Notes: generated by a model not told the origin, from the letters alone. Numbered from the stretch's first letter, positions 37,901 through 47,420 are shown. The stretch is 64,000 nt of DNA from Paludisphaera soli (GCF_011064595.1 NZ_JAALJI010000019.1:1-64000), one strand, 5' to 3'. A program made the numbers and translations.

Positions 37901-38676
37901 CCCCCGTCGTCGAACACCGGCGACATGGTCGCCGCGATCTCCACCCGGCTCCCGTCCTTCCGCATCCGGACGGTCTCGAACGGCTCGACCCGCTCCCCGC
38001 GCCGCAGCTTGGAGAGGATGAACTCCTCCTCGCCCATCCGCTCGGGAGGGATGATGAGCGACGCCAGCGGCCGGCCCACCGCCTCCTCGCGGCTCCAGCC
38101 GAACAGCCGCTCCGCGCCGGCGTTCCAGGAACGCACCACGCCGTCCAGGTCCTTGCTCACGATCGCGTCGTCCGAGGACTCCACGATCGCCGCCAGCCGC
38201 GCCTGAGCCGCGTGCGCATCGCGCCGCTCGCTGACGTCCCGAAAGACCAGGACGGCCCCGATCGCCGCGCCGGCCTCGTCGAACATCGGCGCGGCGCTGT
38301 CGTCGATCGGCCGCTCGGTCCCGTCGCGGGCGATCAGGACCGTGTGATTGGCCAGGCCGACGACCTTCCCCTCGCGGAGGGCGCGGATCGCCGGGTTCTC
38401 GACCTCGGCCCGGGTGTGCTGGTTGACGATCCGGAAGACCTCGACCAGCGGGCGGCCCGCCGCCTCGGCGGTCGTCCAGCCGGTCAGCCCCTCGGCGGCC
38501 GGGTTCAGGTAGGTCACCCGGCCCTCGGCGTCGGTGCTGACCACGCCGTCGCCGATGCTGGCCAGGGTGATCCGCAGCCGCTCGCGGTCGGCCCGCGAGC
38601 CCGCCTCCGGCACCTCCCGCGATCCTCCCGAGGCGTCAGGCCCCGCGCGCTCACCCTCGTGTCCGGCCGACGTCAT
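34909..38676 (-). CDS. Hybrid sensor histidine kinase with multiple PAS and GAF domains
   Basis: 1255 residues with no signal peptide or membrane segment, so a soluble sensor. Order: PAS (about 30-145), PAS (about 150-275), GAF (about 285-455), PAS (about 460-580), PAS (about 590-715, PAS_3 type), GAF (about 735-885), HisKA with phospho-acceptor His900 in LLAHELRNP, HATPase (NLLTNSAKY, DDGLGIPP, GGLGIGLALV) and a C-terminal receiver with Asp1185 in LMDVGMPRLNG. There is no DNA-binding output, so phosphate must pass to another protein. No separate response regulator lies nearby. It diverges from the sigma factor gene across 221 bp. Confidence 0.93.
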   Translation of the reverse strand: MTSAGHEGERAGPDASGGSREVPEAGSRADRERLRITLASIGDGVVSTDAEGRVTYLNPAAEGLTGWTTAEAAGRPLVEVFRIVNQHTRAEVENPAIRALREGKVVGLANHTVLIARDGTERPIDDSAAPMFDEAGAAIGAVLVFRDVSERRDAHAAQARLAAIVESSDDAIVSKDLDGVVRSWNAGAERLFGWSREEAVGRPLASLIIPPERMGEEEFILSKLRRGERVEPFETVRMRKDGSRVEIAATMSPVFDDGGRVVAASKIARDVSAAKAAERALRASEGRLRFLVDLATASQEATDPGEIPAVAARLLAEHLGADRCAYAEVEDESVFVITGDHARGVPSIVGRWPLAAFGAALERRMAANEPFVLEDSEVDAEAGEDREAYRATRIRAVVCVPLHKEGRLIAAMAVHQASPRRWTDEEVALLRTVVDRCWESLERARVTRELKASEARYRAMVETTPDCVKLVDASGRVLQMNPAGLAMVEAEAGEVVGRPIGESIAPEHREAFAAFIARVCRGERGTLEYEMIGRRGTRRHMESSAGPMPAPGGRFHMLAVSRDVSERAAAARALAESRSRLDYAVRLSGVGFWYCDLPSFDMTWDERVKQHFHLPASSRPTLDDFYARIHPEDREPTRRGIESSIGGRVGYDVHYRTVEPTTGDMKWIRAIGGASYAPDGTPIRFDGVTVDVSAQKRDEERQARLLLRERERSRLLRRMADAALAIHAAGSLEGVLRAMVEQTRGVVGAHQAVSSLTVGDDWAQAITTVSMSDKYARWRDFAVEPTGAGIYARVARSGRPMRLTQAELEAHPGWRNFSGHAAEHPPMRGWLAAPLVGRDGRSLGLLQLSDKEEGDFTELDEAVIVQLAHVAAVAVENARLYAELREEDRRKVEFLALLAHELRNPLAPLRNGLQLMRQAEVPAPVAWARDMMSRQLGHMVRLIDDLLDVSRINQNKLELRRGPVTLDEVVAAAVETARPLIDASGHELAVDLAAGPVRLDADVTRLAQVFGNLLTNSAKYTPRGGRIRLSSRREGTEVVVEVGDDGLGIPPEALPRLFDMFSQVDRGDERMAGGLGIGLALVRGLVEMHGGTVAAASEGPGLGSTFTVRLPVPAEAEAAASEEPHPDAGPAIGRLRILVVDDSRDSAASMAEILKLLGSRVRVAHDGLEAVAAAEDFRPDVILMDVGMPRLNGYDATRRIREAPWGRGILVVALTGWGQQADRDLSRAAGCDAHLVKPVDFADLERLLAELAPRG

Positions 38677-38897
38677 CCCCGCCTCCGCCCGTCATGGCGC
38701 CGCCTCCCTGCCCCGCACCGACCCTCGAATGGTCGTCGGATTGTATCAAGTTCACGTCCACATGTTCAAACCGACGCGCAGGTCGGGGCGATTCCCGCCG
38801 GCCCGCCGGATTTCGCGTGAGGACCGCCGCCGGCCGTCGTCATGATGGAGGGAGGATCGCGGACCGGGCCGCGACGGGCTGGGATGGGGGGCGAGCG

Positions 38898-39479
38898 ATG
38901 ATCGAAGAGGCGAGGCGGGGCGACGCGTCGGCGCTCGGGAAGCTCCTGGAGGGGCATCGCCGCCGGCTGCGGGCGGCGGTCGCGAGGCTCGTCGGCCCCG
39001 CGTGGGGTCTCCGGCTCGACCCCTCCGACCTCGTCCAGGAGGCGTTCCTCCGGGCCGGCCGCGATTTCGCGAGCTTCCGGGGGGCCGACGAGGCCGAGCT
39101 CCAGGCCTGGCTCCGGCGCATCCTGGTCAACCTCCTGACCGATCAGGTCCGTCGCGACCGCCGTCGCGCGACGCGGGGGGGGCGCCCGGCCTCGCTCGAC
39201 GCCCTGCTCGACCGCCCGGGGACGACGGTCCACCGCGCGCTGGCGTCGAGAGGGCCCTCGCCCAGCGAGGCCGCCGCCCGCCGCGAGCGCGCCCTGCTCC
39301 TGGCCGAGGCGGTCGAGCGCCTGCCGGAGGACTATCGGCGGGTCTACCTCCTGCGCACGCTCCACCACCTGCCGTTCGAGGACATCGCCCCGAGGATGCG
39401 ACGCTCGCCTGGGGCCGTCCGCATGCTCTGGGCGCGGGCCCTGGAACGCCTCGGCGGCGAGCTGGGAGGCCGCGCTTGA
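38898..39479 (+). CDS. ECF-type RNA polymerase sigma factor
   Basis: 193 residues from the ATG at 38898 (GGGGGGCGAG upstream). Region 2 is GLRLDPSDLVQEAFLRAGR with FRGADEAELQAWLRRILVN; region 4 is LPEDYRRVYLLRTLHHLPFEDIAPRMRRSPGA split over two helices. It belongs to the planctomycete group of sigma factors encoded next to Hanks-type kinases rather than to anti-sigma factors. The last codons overlap the TTG start of the kinase gene (TTGA), a strong sign of translational coupling. The kinase is therefore the likely controller of its activity. Confidence 0.9.
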   Translation: MIEEARRGDASALGKLLEGHRRRLRAAVARLVGPAWGLRLDPSDLVQEAFLRAGRDFASFRGADEAELQAWLRRILVNLLTDQVRRDRRRATRGGRPASLDALLDRPGTTVHRALASRGPSPSEAAARRERALLLAEAVERLPEDYRRVYLLRTLHHLPFEDIAPRMRRSPGAVRMLWARALERLGGELGGRA

Positions 39480-42400
39480 GCCCCGCCGGGCGCGACGGCG
39501 GCGAGCGGGCCGAGGCCGCGACGGACCGCCGGGAGGACCCGGCCGGCGCGTCGGGCCCGGCCTGGGAGTCGGAGCTGGGCCGACTGCTCGATGAATACCT
39601 CCGCAACGTGGAGGCCGGGCGGCCGTCCGACGCCGAGTTGATCGCCACGCTCCACCCCGAGATCGCCGAGCGGTTCCGGGCCTGCGTCGCCGTCCTGGAC
39701 CTCACCGGCCCGGCCCTCGCCAGGGGCCCCGCCGACGACGACGCCCCCGACGGCACCCGTCTGGGGGACTTCGTCCTGCTCCGGCGGGTCGGCCGGGGGG
39801 GCATGGGAGTCGTCTTCGAGGCCCGCCAGGTCAGCCTGAACCGCAGGGTGGCCGTGAAGGTCCTGCCGCTGGCCTCGGCGCTCGACCCGCTCCGGCTGGC
39901 CCGGTTCCGGATCGAGGCCCAGGCGGCCGCCAAGCTCCACCACACCCACATCGTCCCCGTCTTCTCCGTCGGCTGCGACCAGGGCGTCCACTACTACGCG
40001 ATGCAGTTCATCGAGGGCCGCTCGCTGGCCGACCTCATCAGCGAGATGCGCGCGCACCCGGCCGCCGACGCCGCGGCGAGCGGCGATCCGGCGAGATCGG
40101 CCGAGGCCCCCGCCCCCCCGGTTGACGCGGGACCGATCCTCCGGAGTCGAGGCTCGGCGCACCACCGATGGGTCGCGGACCTCGGCGTGAAGGCGGCCGA
40201 CGCCCTGGAGCACGCCCATCGCCATGGCGTCGTCCATCGCGACGTCAAGCCGGCGAACCTGATGGTGGACGTCGAGGGGGTCCTCTGGGTGACCGATTTC
40301 GGCCTGGCCCGCATGGAGTCCGAACCGGGCCTGACCCTCACCGGCGACCTGCTGGGGACGCTTCGCTACATGAGCCCCGAGCAGTCCTCCGGCGATCCCT
40401 CGCGGGTCGACGGGCGGGCCGACGTCTACTCGCTGGGGGCCACGCTCTACGAGCTGTTGACCCTCCGGCCGGCCCGAGAGGGCGAGGGGCGGGACGCGCT
40501 TCTCGCCGGCCTGGACTCGGACGGGCCCCGGCCCCCGCGCTCCCGCGACCGATCCATCCCCCGCGACCTGGAGACGATCATCCTCCGGGCCATGGCCCGC
40601 GAGCCCGATCGCCGCTACCCGACCGCCGGCGCGCTGGCCGAGGACCTCCGCCGGTTCCTCGACGGCCGTCCGATCCTCGCCCGCCGCCCCAGCCCCTGGA
40701 AGCGCGCCGAACGCTGGGTTCGTCGCCACCGGTCGGCGACGGCCGCGCTCGTCTTCGGCCTCGCCCTGACGGCCGTCGCCGCGGCGGCGGTCGGCGTCCT
40801 CGCGTCCCGGAACCGCGACCTGGCCCGCGTCGAACGCCGGGCCGCCTACATCGTCGACGTGGCCCAGGCGGGCCAGCACGTCTACCGCAACGACCTGGCC
40901 ACGGCCGTCGACCGGCTTGTGCACCACGTCCCCGCACCGGGGGCCGACGACGACCGCGACTTCGCCTGGCGCCTCCTCTGGCGGGCCTGCGAGGCCCGGC
41001 CGCGACGCCTGGAGGGCCATGTGGGCGACGTCTACCACGTTGAGTACGCCCCCGACGGCCGCACCCTCGCCACCGCCGGCGCGGACGCCACGGTCCGCCT
41101 CTGGGACGCCGCGACCGGCTCCCCCCTGCGCGTCTTCCGGGGCCACGCGGGGGACGTCGACTGGGTCGCCTTCTCGCCCGACGGCCGAACCCTCGCCTCA
41201 TGCGGGAACGACGGCACGGTCCGGCTCTGGGACGCCCTCGACGACTCGAAGCCCTCGCGCGTCCACTCCCGCGTCGGCGTCGAGGTCGTCTCGGTCCTCT
41301 TCACCCCCGACGGCAAGAGCCTGATCTCGGGCGACGCACGCGGCCGCGTCGTGGTCCGGAACGCGGCCGACGCCGCCGTGGAACGCGTGCTGCCCTCGCA
41401 GAACACGCGGATCAACGGCATGGCCCTCTCGCCCGACGGCGCCCTCCTGGCGATCGCCTGCGAGGCCCCGCACCTGAGGATCGTGAGGCTCGGCGCGACG
41501 GGCGGGGGGTTTTCGATCGACCACCTCTCGCTGGACGTCCCTTCTATCGTCAACAGCGTGGCGTTCAGCCCGGACGGGAGCCAGGTCGCCTGCTGCGACA
41601 GCTCGGGCCGCGTCCGCCTCGCTTCCACCGGCCCGAAGGCCGTCGCCAGGGGATATCTGGTCGACCCGACCATCAGGCAGGAGGCACTCGCGTTCGCGCC
41701 GGCCGGCGGCCTCCTCGCCACGGCGGGGGGCGACGGGAGCATCGCGATCCATGAGGCCGATTCCCTCCTCTCGATCCGATCGCTCCGGTCCGGCCGGCGT
41801 CGCGCCTGGAGCCTCGCCTACTCGCCGGACGGCCGCACCCTGGCGTCCTCGGGCGACGACGGGTTCGTTGACCTCTGGGACGTCGACGAGCCGCGCGAGC
41901 GCGAGACGAGGCCGCTCCCCGGCACGAACGGCCGGATCGTCTCGGCGACGACGACCCGGCTCGGCCTGGCGATCTTCGGCAGCGCCCCGGACGGCCCCGC
42001 CCGCGCCGAGATCCGGGAGCGAGACGCGGGGCGTGCGGTCCTGGAGCGGGCGTATGGCGGCGGCGGCTGGATGCGCGGCGAGGCCTCCCCCGACGGGGCG
42101 AGGGTGGCCGTGTATCGCGAGGTGGTGGGTGGCCACCGCCTCGAAATCCTCCCGCTCGCGTCCGAAGCGCCGGCGATCGGACTCGATCTCCCCCCCGGCT
42201 TCTCCCCGCCTCGCGGCTCCCCGGCGCACGTCGGAATGAGCTTCTCTCCGGACGGCCGCCGCCTGGTCGCCTCCAACGGCACCGGGGTGGTCGGCGTCTG
42301 GGACGTCGATCGTCCCCGACCGCTCGCCTGGGTCGGCGATGCTTCCTGCTTCGCCCCCCGTTTCCTCCCGGCCGGCGATCGGATCGCCCTGGTCTGCGAC

Positions 42401-42832
42401 GGACATCTGAGGGTCTGGGATCCCTCGACGGGCGTCATGGTCGACCATCCGGGTGCGCCGATGATCCGGGCCGATTCGATCGTCGTCACGCCCGACGGCC
42501 GCCGCGTCGTCGCCGCCTTCCGCCACGACCGGGCTCTCCTCGCCTGGGACCTGAACCAGGCCGGCCGGACGGCCTCGCTCGTCGCCACGGCCGAGGGGCC
42601 GACCGCCCTGGCCGTCTCCCCGGACGGATCCACCCTGGCCGTCGGCGACCAGACGGGCGTGACCACCCTCCTCGACGCCGCCTCGCTCCGGCCCCTCCTG
42701 CCGCTCGCCGGCCCCCCCGCCGAGGTCGTCCATCTCGACTTCTCACCGGACGGCTCCTCCCTCACCGCCGTCCACCAGGGAGACGCCAATCGCCCCGCCT
42801 CGGTGACGACGTGGGCGGATTCGCCTCGCTAA
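39476..42832 (+). CDS. Hanks-type Ser/Thr protein kinase fused to WD40 repeats
   Basis: 1118 residues from a TTG start that overlaps the sigma-factor stop and has GGGAGG 6 nt upstream. Order: N-terminal helical region; kinase domain (about 95-400) with GRGGMGVVFEA, AVKVLP, HRDVKPANLM near 255, DFGLARME and MSPEQSSG; a membrane helix near 422-444 (ALVFGLALTAVAAAAVGVLA); then WD40 repeats from about 515 to the end (GRTLATAGADATVRLWD, GRTLASCGNDGTVRLWD and degenerate later blades). The kinase faces the cytoplasm, and the propeller should face the periplasm as a sensor or binding platform. Partner: the coupled sigma factor. Confidence 0.93.
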   Translation: MSPAGRDGGERAEAATDRREDPAGASGPAWESELGRLLDEYLRNVEAGRPSDAELIATLHPEIAERFRACVAVLDLTGPALARGPADDDAPDGTRLGDFVLLRRVGRGGMGVVFEARQVSLNRRVAVKVLPLASALDPLRLARFRIEAQAAAKLHHTHIVPVFSVGCDQGVHYYAMQFIEGRSLADLISEMRAHPAADAAASGDPARSAEAPAPPVDAGPILRSRGSAHHRWVADLGVKAADALEHAHRHGVVHRDVKPANLMVDVEGVLWVTDFGLARMESEPGLTLTGDLLGTLRYMSPEQSSGDPSRVDGRADVYSLGATLYELLTLRPAREGEGRDALLAGLDSDGPRPPRSRDRSIPRDLETIILRAMAREPDRRYPTAGALAEDLRRFLDGRPILARRPSPWKRAERWVRRHRSATAALVFGLALTAVAAAAVGVLASRNRDLARVERRAAYIVDVAQAGQHVYRNDLATAVDRLVHHVPAPGADDDRDFAWRLLWRACEARPRRLEGHVGDVYHVEYAPDGRTLATAGADATVRLWDAATGSPLRVFRGHAGDVDWVAFSPDGRTLASCGNDGTVRLWDALDDSKPSRVHSRVGVEVVSVLFTPDGKSLISGDARGRVVVRNAADAAVERVLPSQNTRINGMALSPDGALLAIACEAPHLRIVRLGATGGGFSIDHLSLDVPSIVNSVAFSPDGSQVACCDSSGRVRLASTGPKAVARGYLVDPTIRQEALAFAPAGGLLATAGGDGSIAIHEADSLLSIRSLRSGRRRAWSLAYSPDGRTLASSGDDGFVDLWDVDEPRERETRPLPGTNGRIVSATTTRLGLAIFGSAPDGPARAEIRERDAGRAVLERAYGGGGWMRGEASPDGARVAVYREVVGGHRLEILPLASEAPAIGLDLPPGFSPPRGSPAHVGMSFSPDGRRLVASNGTGVVGVWDVDRPRPLAWVGDASCFAPRFLPAGDRIALVCDGHLRVWDPSTGVMVDHPGAPMIRADSIVVTPDGRRVVAAFRHDRALLAWDLNQAGRTASLVATAEGPTALAVSPDGSTLAVGDQTGVTTLLDAASLRPLLPLAGPPAEVVHLDFSPDGSSLTAVHQGDANRPASVTTWADSPR

Positions 42833-42979
42833 ATCTCCAAGGCCGGCGTGACGTCGGCCGCGTCAGGTCGTCTCTCACCGGGGGCGTCGACCCTGGCGCG
42901 CGGCTCGCTCGATGCGAGGACGCTCGCGGCCGCCGCCCACCTCATCCGGATACGACAGGTTTTGTGGAGAACATCGAGG

Positions 42980-43600
42980 ATGCTCAACGTGCGAACTCAT
43001 TCAGCCCTGCTGGCGACCCTGGTCTTCCTGGGAGCCGCGGACGTCCAGGCCGAGCCCATCACCTTCACCCTGGAGACGGTCGCGTCCGGCCATGTGGGGG
43101 GCGTCGCGTTCACCGACGCCGCGTTCACCCTCAGGACCACCGCGGACACCGACGACGTGCGGGGGCCGTTCACAAGCCAGCAATACCTCGTCGACGGCCT
43201 CACGCTCACCGCCTCGATCGCGGGCGTCGGGGACCTGACGCTCTCCAATCTCCACTTCGTCGACATGAGGACGGTCCAGGGGCCTCTGGGCGATCGTGGG
43301 GGAGCGTCCTTCGGCATCCTGGTTTTCTTCGACGAGTCCTTGGCGGGCTATGACCTCAAGTCGGCCGTCGGCCCGACGCTCGGCCTTATCGCCTCGGCCG
43401 GTCCGGGCGTGACGTATGCGACCAGCCTCGGCTCGCTGGAGTTCTCCCGGGTCTCCGACGAGGGGACTTTCACGGCGAGCACCACCATTGCCACCGTGCC
43501 CGAGCCCGCGAGCCTCGCCTTGCTCGCCGTCGGCGCGGGGGCCCTCGGGGTCGTCGCGCGGCGCAGGGCGTCGGCCCTCGGGCGACGCGTTCGCTCGTGA
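42980..43600 (+). CDS. PEP-CTERM sorting-signal protein
   Basis: 206 residues. Signal peptide (residues 1-24, ending DVQA) and a C-terminal sorting tail VPEPASLALLAVGAGALG followed by an Arg-rich end, the hallmark of PEP-CTERM proteins that an exosortase cleaves and attaches to the envelope or releases with exopolysaccharide. The middle is beta-rich with no recognised domain. No exosortase gene is in the window. TGGAGA stands about 9 nt before the ATG. Confidence 0.88.
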   Translation: MLNVRTHSALLATLVFLGAADVQAEPITFTLETVASGHVGGVAFTDAAFTLRTTADTDDVRGPFTSQQYLVDGLTLTASIAGVGDLTLSNLHFVDMRTVQGPLGDRGGASFGILVFFDESLAGYDLKSAVGPTLGLIASAGPGVTYATSLGSLEFSRVSDEGTFTASTTIATVPEPASLALLAVGAGALGVVARRRASALGRRVRS

Positions 43601-43774
43601 CGTTGATAAATCGCGACTTCGCGACGGGATCGTGGGAAGTTCGCTTTTGATCATGTAGGATTGCGACGCGATCCGGCGAGGCCGTGACCCAGCCCGCCGG
43701 GCCCGTCTTTCGGGCCGGGGGACGATCCCCGGCGCGTCGTCATCCTCATCGATCCAATCCGTCGAGTCCGCCCC

Positions 43775-44482
43775 ATGAAAGCCCTCTCGCAGGTGCTCGC
43801 GTTCGCTTGCGCGCTGCTGACATTCGCGACGATCGACGCCGAGGCGGCGAGGCCGCCGGCCCGCCGTCCGACCCGGTCGACGGCCCGGCCGCAGCCCCGG
43901 GCCGTCACGACCCCGGCCCGGTCGAAATCCGCGATCGCCGCCCAGTCCAGGTCGTCACCCCGACGGCCCGCGAGCCGGATGCCGGCCGCCTCGCCGGCCG
44001 TGGCGATCGCGGCCCCGATACCGATCCCGGCCCCGGCACCCGTCCTCAACGCCACTCCGGACTCGCTCGCGCGGCGGATTGTGGAGCTGACGAACGCCGA
44101 GCGGGCCGCCGTCGGGGCGGCCCCGCTGGCCTGGAGCGACCGCCTGGCGTTCGCGGCGGAGGTCCACGCCGACGACCTCGCGTCGCGGGGGATCGTCGAG
44201 CACGTCGTGGACGGCGTCACGCCCTATGACCGCGTGGCGACCGTCGGCGAGGCCGCCGCCTCGGTGGGCGAGAACCTGTTCCGCGCCCTTCCCGTCGCCG
44301 CCGACCCGACGCTGGCCGAGGGTGTCGTCGCCGCCTGGATGAACTCGCCCGACCACCGCGATAACATCCTGGACCCCGCGTTCACCGAGCTGGGCGTGGG
44401 CGTGAGCCTCGACCCGATCCCGGCCGATCCCTCCACGCGGGACCTCTTCGCCGTCCAGGTCTTCGCCCGGCCGATCCGCTGA
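43775..44482 (+). CDS. CAP-domain (SCP/PR1-like) secreted protein
   Basis: 235 residues. Signal peptide (1-24), then a 70-residue Arg/Pro/Ala-rich low-complexity linker, then a CAP domain (about 95-232): RIVELTNAERAAVGAAPLAW, FAAEVHADDLASRG, SVGENLF, WMNSPDHRDNILDPAFTELG. The His and Glu positions of the CAP cavity are present. Bacterial CAP proteins are secreted and of uncertain activity. A TAGGAT box at 43656-43661 may be the -10 of its promoter. Confidence 0.87.
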   Translation: MKALSQVLAFACALLTFATIDAEAARPPARRPTRSTARPQPRAVTTPARSKSAIAAQSRSSPRRPASRMPAASPAVAIAAPIPIPAPAPVLNATPDSLARRIVELTNAERAAVGAAPLAWSDRLAFAAEVHADDLASRGIVEHVVDGVTPYDRVATVGEAAASVGENLFRALPVAADPTLAEGVVAAWMNSPDHRDNILDPAFTELGVGVSLDPIPADPSTRDLFAVQVFARPIR

Positions 44483-44630
44483 GCGTTCGGCCGAGCGCCG
44501 ATCGCGCCGGAATCGCGCTCGCTCCGGCCCGTTCGTGCGCATGATCCAGGTACGGGATGCTGCGTCCCGATGTTTCTTGGCACTGCGGCGCAGGTGCGGA
44601 TGCCGATGTGGCGACGAAAGGAAAAACGCG

Positions 44631-44735
44631 CGAACGAAGCCAATCGCGGAGCGGTGTAAAGCCTTGGTTGAGCAGGACTTAACCCCGAAAACGGCGATTG
44701 GCTTCGTTCGCAGACGAACCCAATTTTGGGTTCGT
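44631..44735. repeat. Inverted CGAACGAAGCCAATCG repeats plus 22-bp palindrome
   Basis: A perfect 16-bp inverted repeat, CGAACGAAGCCAATCG at 44631-44646 and its complement at 44695-44710, with a 48-nt interior. Immediately after it comes the palindrome ACGAACCCAA-TT-TTGGGTTCGT at 44714-44735. The block lies between convergent CAP and malate dehydrogenase genes, so the hairpins may also terminate transcription. The same core motif is at 25742 and 25824. Confidence 0.75.
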
Positions 44736-44747
44736 TCTCGACGTCGA

Positions 44748-45743
44748 TCAGGCGGCCGGGCCGAGGAGGTCCTTGACGGCGTCGCGCTCGGCGATCAGCT
44801 CCTGGGCGGAGGCGTCGAGGCGCTTGCGGGCGTCGTCGTCGATCGGCACGCCGGGGACGATGGACCAGGAGCCTTCGCCCTTGGAGGTGAGCGGGAAGCT
44901 GTAGATCAGGCCCGAGGGGATGCCGTAGCTGCCGTCGGAGACGACGGCGGTGCTGAACCACTCGTCGGCCGGGGTCGGGTGGTAGAGGTTGGCGACCGTG
45001 TCGATGGCGGCGTTGGCGGCCGAGGCGGCCGACGAGGCGCCGCGGGCCTTGATGACGGCGGCCCCGCGCTTGGCGACGGTGGGGATGAAGTTCTCGGTGA
45101 ACCAGGAGTCCTCGCGGATCACCTTCGGGGCGGGCACGCCGGCGATCTCGGCGTTCTTGTAGTCCGGGTACTGGGTGTCGCTGTGGTTGCCCCAGATCGT
45201 GACCTTCTTGACCGAGGAGACCGGCACGCCGGCCTTCTTGGCGATCTGCGCGGTGGCCCGGTTCTGGTCGAGCATGGTCATCGCGAACCAGCGGTCGGCG
45301 CCGACCTTCGGGGCGTGCGACCGGGCGATCAGGGCGTTGGTGTTGCACGGGTTGGCGACGGTCACCACCCGGACGTTGGGCCCGGCCACGTCGTTGACCG
45401 CTTTGCCCATCCCGGTGAAGATCGGCCCGTTGGCGCGGATCAGGTCGGCCCGCGTCATCCCGTCCTTGCGCGGCAGGCCGCCGACGAGGATCACCCAGTC
45501 GGCGTCGGCGAAGGCGACCTCGGCCTTGTCCGAGGCCTTGACCTCGGTCAACAGCGGGAAGGCGCAATCCTCCAGCTCCATGATCGTCCCGTTCAGCGAC
45601 GGCAGCGCCGGGGTGATTTCCAGGAGCTGGAGGGCGACCGGGCGGTCGGGGCCGAACAGGGCGCCCGAGGCGATGCGGAACAGAAGGGCGTATCCGATCT
45701 GGCCGCCGGCCCCGGTGATCGCGACGCGGAGGGGAGTGGACAT
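44748..45743 (-). CDS. mdh: Malate dehydrogenase (type 2)
   Basis: 331 residues from the ATG at 45743; an in-frame ATG at 45776 would add 11 residues. The NAD-binding motif [18 protein letters not shown] is at the N-terminus. Substrate-binding arginines sit in [13 protein letters not shown], the proton-relay motif is [11 protein letters not shown], and the C-terminus shows [17 protein letters not shown]. Length and motifs match group 2 (cytosolic-MDH-like) enzymes. It interconverts malate and oxaloacetate in the citric acid cycle. The gene follows the MFS gene by 73 bp on the same strand. Confidence 0.95.
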   Translation of the reverse strand: MSTPLRVAITGAGGQIGYALLFRIASGALFGPDRPVALQLLEITPALPSLNGTIMELEDCAFPLLTEVKASDKAEVAFADADWVILVGGLPRKDGMTRADLIRANGPIFTGMGKAVNDVAGPNVRVVTVANPCNTNALIARSHAPKVGADRWFAMTMLDQNRATAQIAKKAGVPVSSVKKVTIWGNHSDTQYPDYKNAEIAGVPAPKVIREDSWFTENFIPTVAKRGAAVIKARGASSAASAANAAIDTVANLYHPTPADEWFSTAVVSDGSYGIPSGLIYSFPLTSKGEGSWSIVPGVPIDDDARKRLDASAQELIAERDAVKDLLGPAA

Positions 45744-45816
45744 CTTCGAGGATTCTCCGATTGATCGAGTGAACAAACGTTTCGGGTTGACGGTTGGAGG
45801 GTGGAGGGCGGCCGGA

Positions 45817-47307
45817 TCAGGGCGCCGGCGGGGCCTCGACGGGCGGGGCGGTCTTGACCGGCCTCGGGGCCGCGGCGCGGAGGTTGGCGAGCATCAGGGC
45901 CGATTCGCCCGGCAGGTGGCGGGCCCCGCAGAGCAGGACGACGAATGCGGCCAGCAGCGTCGGCGCCGCGACCAGCATCGCGGCGGCCAGGTTCTCGGGA
46001 GGTCGGCCGCCGACGGCCCGGGGGACGGCCCCCAGCGCGGCCAGGGCCCGGCCGAACGGCGTGGCCATCGCGTCGGCCTGGCCGAAGACCTCGGCGGCCC
46101 AGGCCATCAGCCGGGGCCCCCAGGCGTCCCCCAGCAGGTGCGAGACCGTCAGGGCGGACCCGAACGCGACCCCTCGCATGTTCGGCGCGGCGACCGACGC
46201 CAGGATCGCGTGGCAGGGGCCCAGGTTGGCCGCCAGCAGCGCGACCACCGCGAACAGGACGCCGAACTGCCAGGGCCGGGCCGGTCCCAGGGCCATCACC
46301 AGCCAGAGCGGAGCCGCCAGGAACGCCGCCGCCGCCGGGACCAGGAAGTAGGCCCGGGGGTCGGTCCTCGCCCAGCGGTCGGCCAGCCAGCCGCCGGCCA
46401 GCAGGCCCACGGCCGCCGCCGCCGGCGGGAGGGTCGCGGCCACGATCGCCGCCTGCGGTTCGGAGAGTTTCCGCACCCCCACCAGGAACGTCGGCAGCCA
46501 GGCCTCCAGCCCGCCGATCGCGAACCCGGTGAACGTCAGGCCGAAGACGGCGTACGTGAACGACGAGTTGACCATCAGATCCACGTAGTCCTCGCCGCTC
46601 GCCCCCTCCGCCTCGTGCCGTCGCAGGCGGGGGATCGCGACCCCCTCGCTCACGCCCCGCACCGGGTCGGGCAAGGTCAAGCTCGCCATCGCCAGGACGA
46701 GGGCCGGGGCGCCGGCGAACAGGAACGCGGTCTGCCAGGTCGTGACGTCGGCCAGCGCCGGGCCCAGGCCCAGGGCCGTCGCCGCGCCGACGGGCCCGGC
46801 CAGGAAGTAGACCGCCAGCACCCGCGCGCGGGCCGTCCGGGGGAAGAGGTCCATCAGCATCGTCAGGGCGACGACGCCGAAGGTCGCCGTGCCGACCCCC
46901 ACCAGGGCCCTCGCCCGCTGGAGCGTCCCGAACGACGACGCCAGGCCGGTGCCGACGCTCGCCAGCCCGAAGACGGCGATCCCCAGGGCCAGCAGCCGGG
47001 GGCGCCGCATGCGGTCGCCGAAGAAGCCCAGCGCCGGGGCCGCCAGCGCCGCGGCGATCAGCGGCAGGGTCTCCAGCCAGTCGGCCTGGTCCTCCCAGAG
47101 GTCCAGCTCGAGGCCCAGCGGCCGGATCAGCGCGGTGAAGAGCCAGCGGTCGACCGAGGCCAGGACGTTCGCGAGGAACAGGAAGCCCAGCAGCCCCCAC
47201 GCCCACCACGGAGCCGGCCGGGGGTCGGGGACGCCCCCGAGGGGATCGGGCCGCGTCGTCGGCCTCCGCTCCCCTCCCTCGATCGGCTCGTTGCTCGGCT
47301 GGCTCAC
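45817..47307 (-). CDS. Major facilitator superfamily transporter
   Basis: 496 residues with 12 predicted membrane helices after a 35-residue polar N-terminus. MFS landmarks are [20 protein letters not shown] in helix 1, the loop motif [17 protein letters not shown] between helices 2 and 3, and [16 protein letters not shown] in the second half. It resembles Spinster-like/organic-anion members, but substrate cannot be assigned. Downstream of a sulfatase-like gene and upstream of mdh, all minus strand. Confidence 0.88.
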   Translation of the reverse strand: MSQPSNEPIEGGERRPTTRPDPLGGVPDPRPAPWWAWGLLGFLFLANVLASVDRWLFTALIRPLGLELDLWEDQADWLETLPLIAAALAAPALGFFGDRMRRPRLLALGIAVFGLASVGTGLASSFGTLQRARALVGVGTATFGVVALTMLMDLFPRTARARVLAVYFLAGPVGAATALGLGPALADVTTWQTAFLFAGAPALVLAMASLTLPDPVRGVSEGVAIPRLRRHEAEGASGEDYVDLMVNSSFTYAVFGLTFTGFAIGGLEAWLPTFLVGVRKLSEPQAAIVAATLPPAAAAVGLLAGGWLADRWARTDPRAYFLVPAAAAFLAAPLWLVMALGPARPWQFGVLFAVVALLAANLGPCHAILASVAAPNMRGVAFGSALTVSHLLGDAWGPRLMAWAAEVFGQADAMATPFGRALAALGAVPRAVGGRPPENLAAAMLVAAPTLLAAFVVLLCGARHLPGESALMLANLRAAAPRPVKTAPPVEAPPAP

Positions 47308-47420
47308 GGACGTGGCACTCCGCTTCGATCGTCCCCTGGTCGACCCGAGCCAGAGTCCAGGAGACGATCGTACGCCACCACCGGCGCGGCGTCCAGGGGG
47401 CGGCCGGCCGCCGTCCCGGG

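Noticed and set aside
34975-38820. A 1281-codon plus-strand frame
   Set aside because: Antisense shadow of the histidine kinase; Gly/Asp/Arg/Val/Leu-rich composition and no motif, while the minus strand encodes complete PAS, GAF, HisKA, ATPase and receiver domains.
38694-38897. Upstream extension of the sigma factor by 68 residues
   Set aside because: Family members start close to MIEEARRGD; the extension is Arg/Pro-rich, and the ATG at 38898 has its own ribosome site.
39002-39475. Upstream extension of the kinase into the sigma factor gene
   Set aside because: The extra residues are a frame-shifted read of the sigma gene; the TTG at 39476 with GGGAGG fits better.
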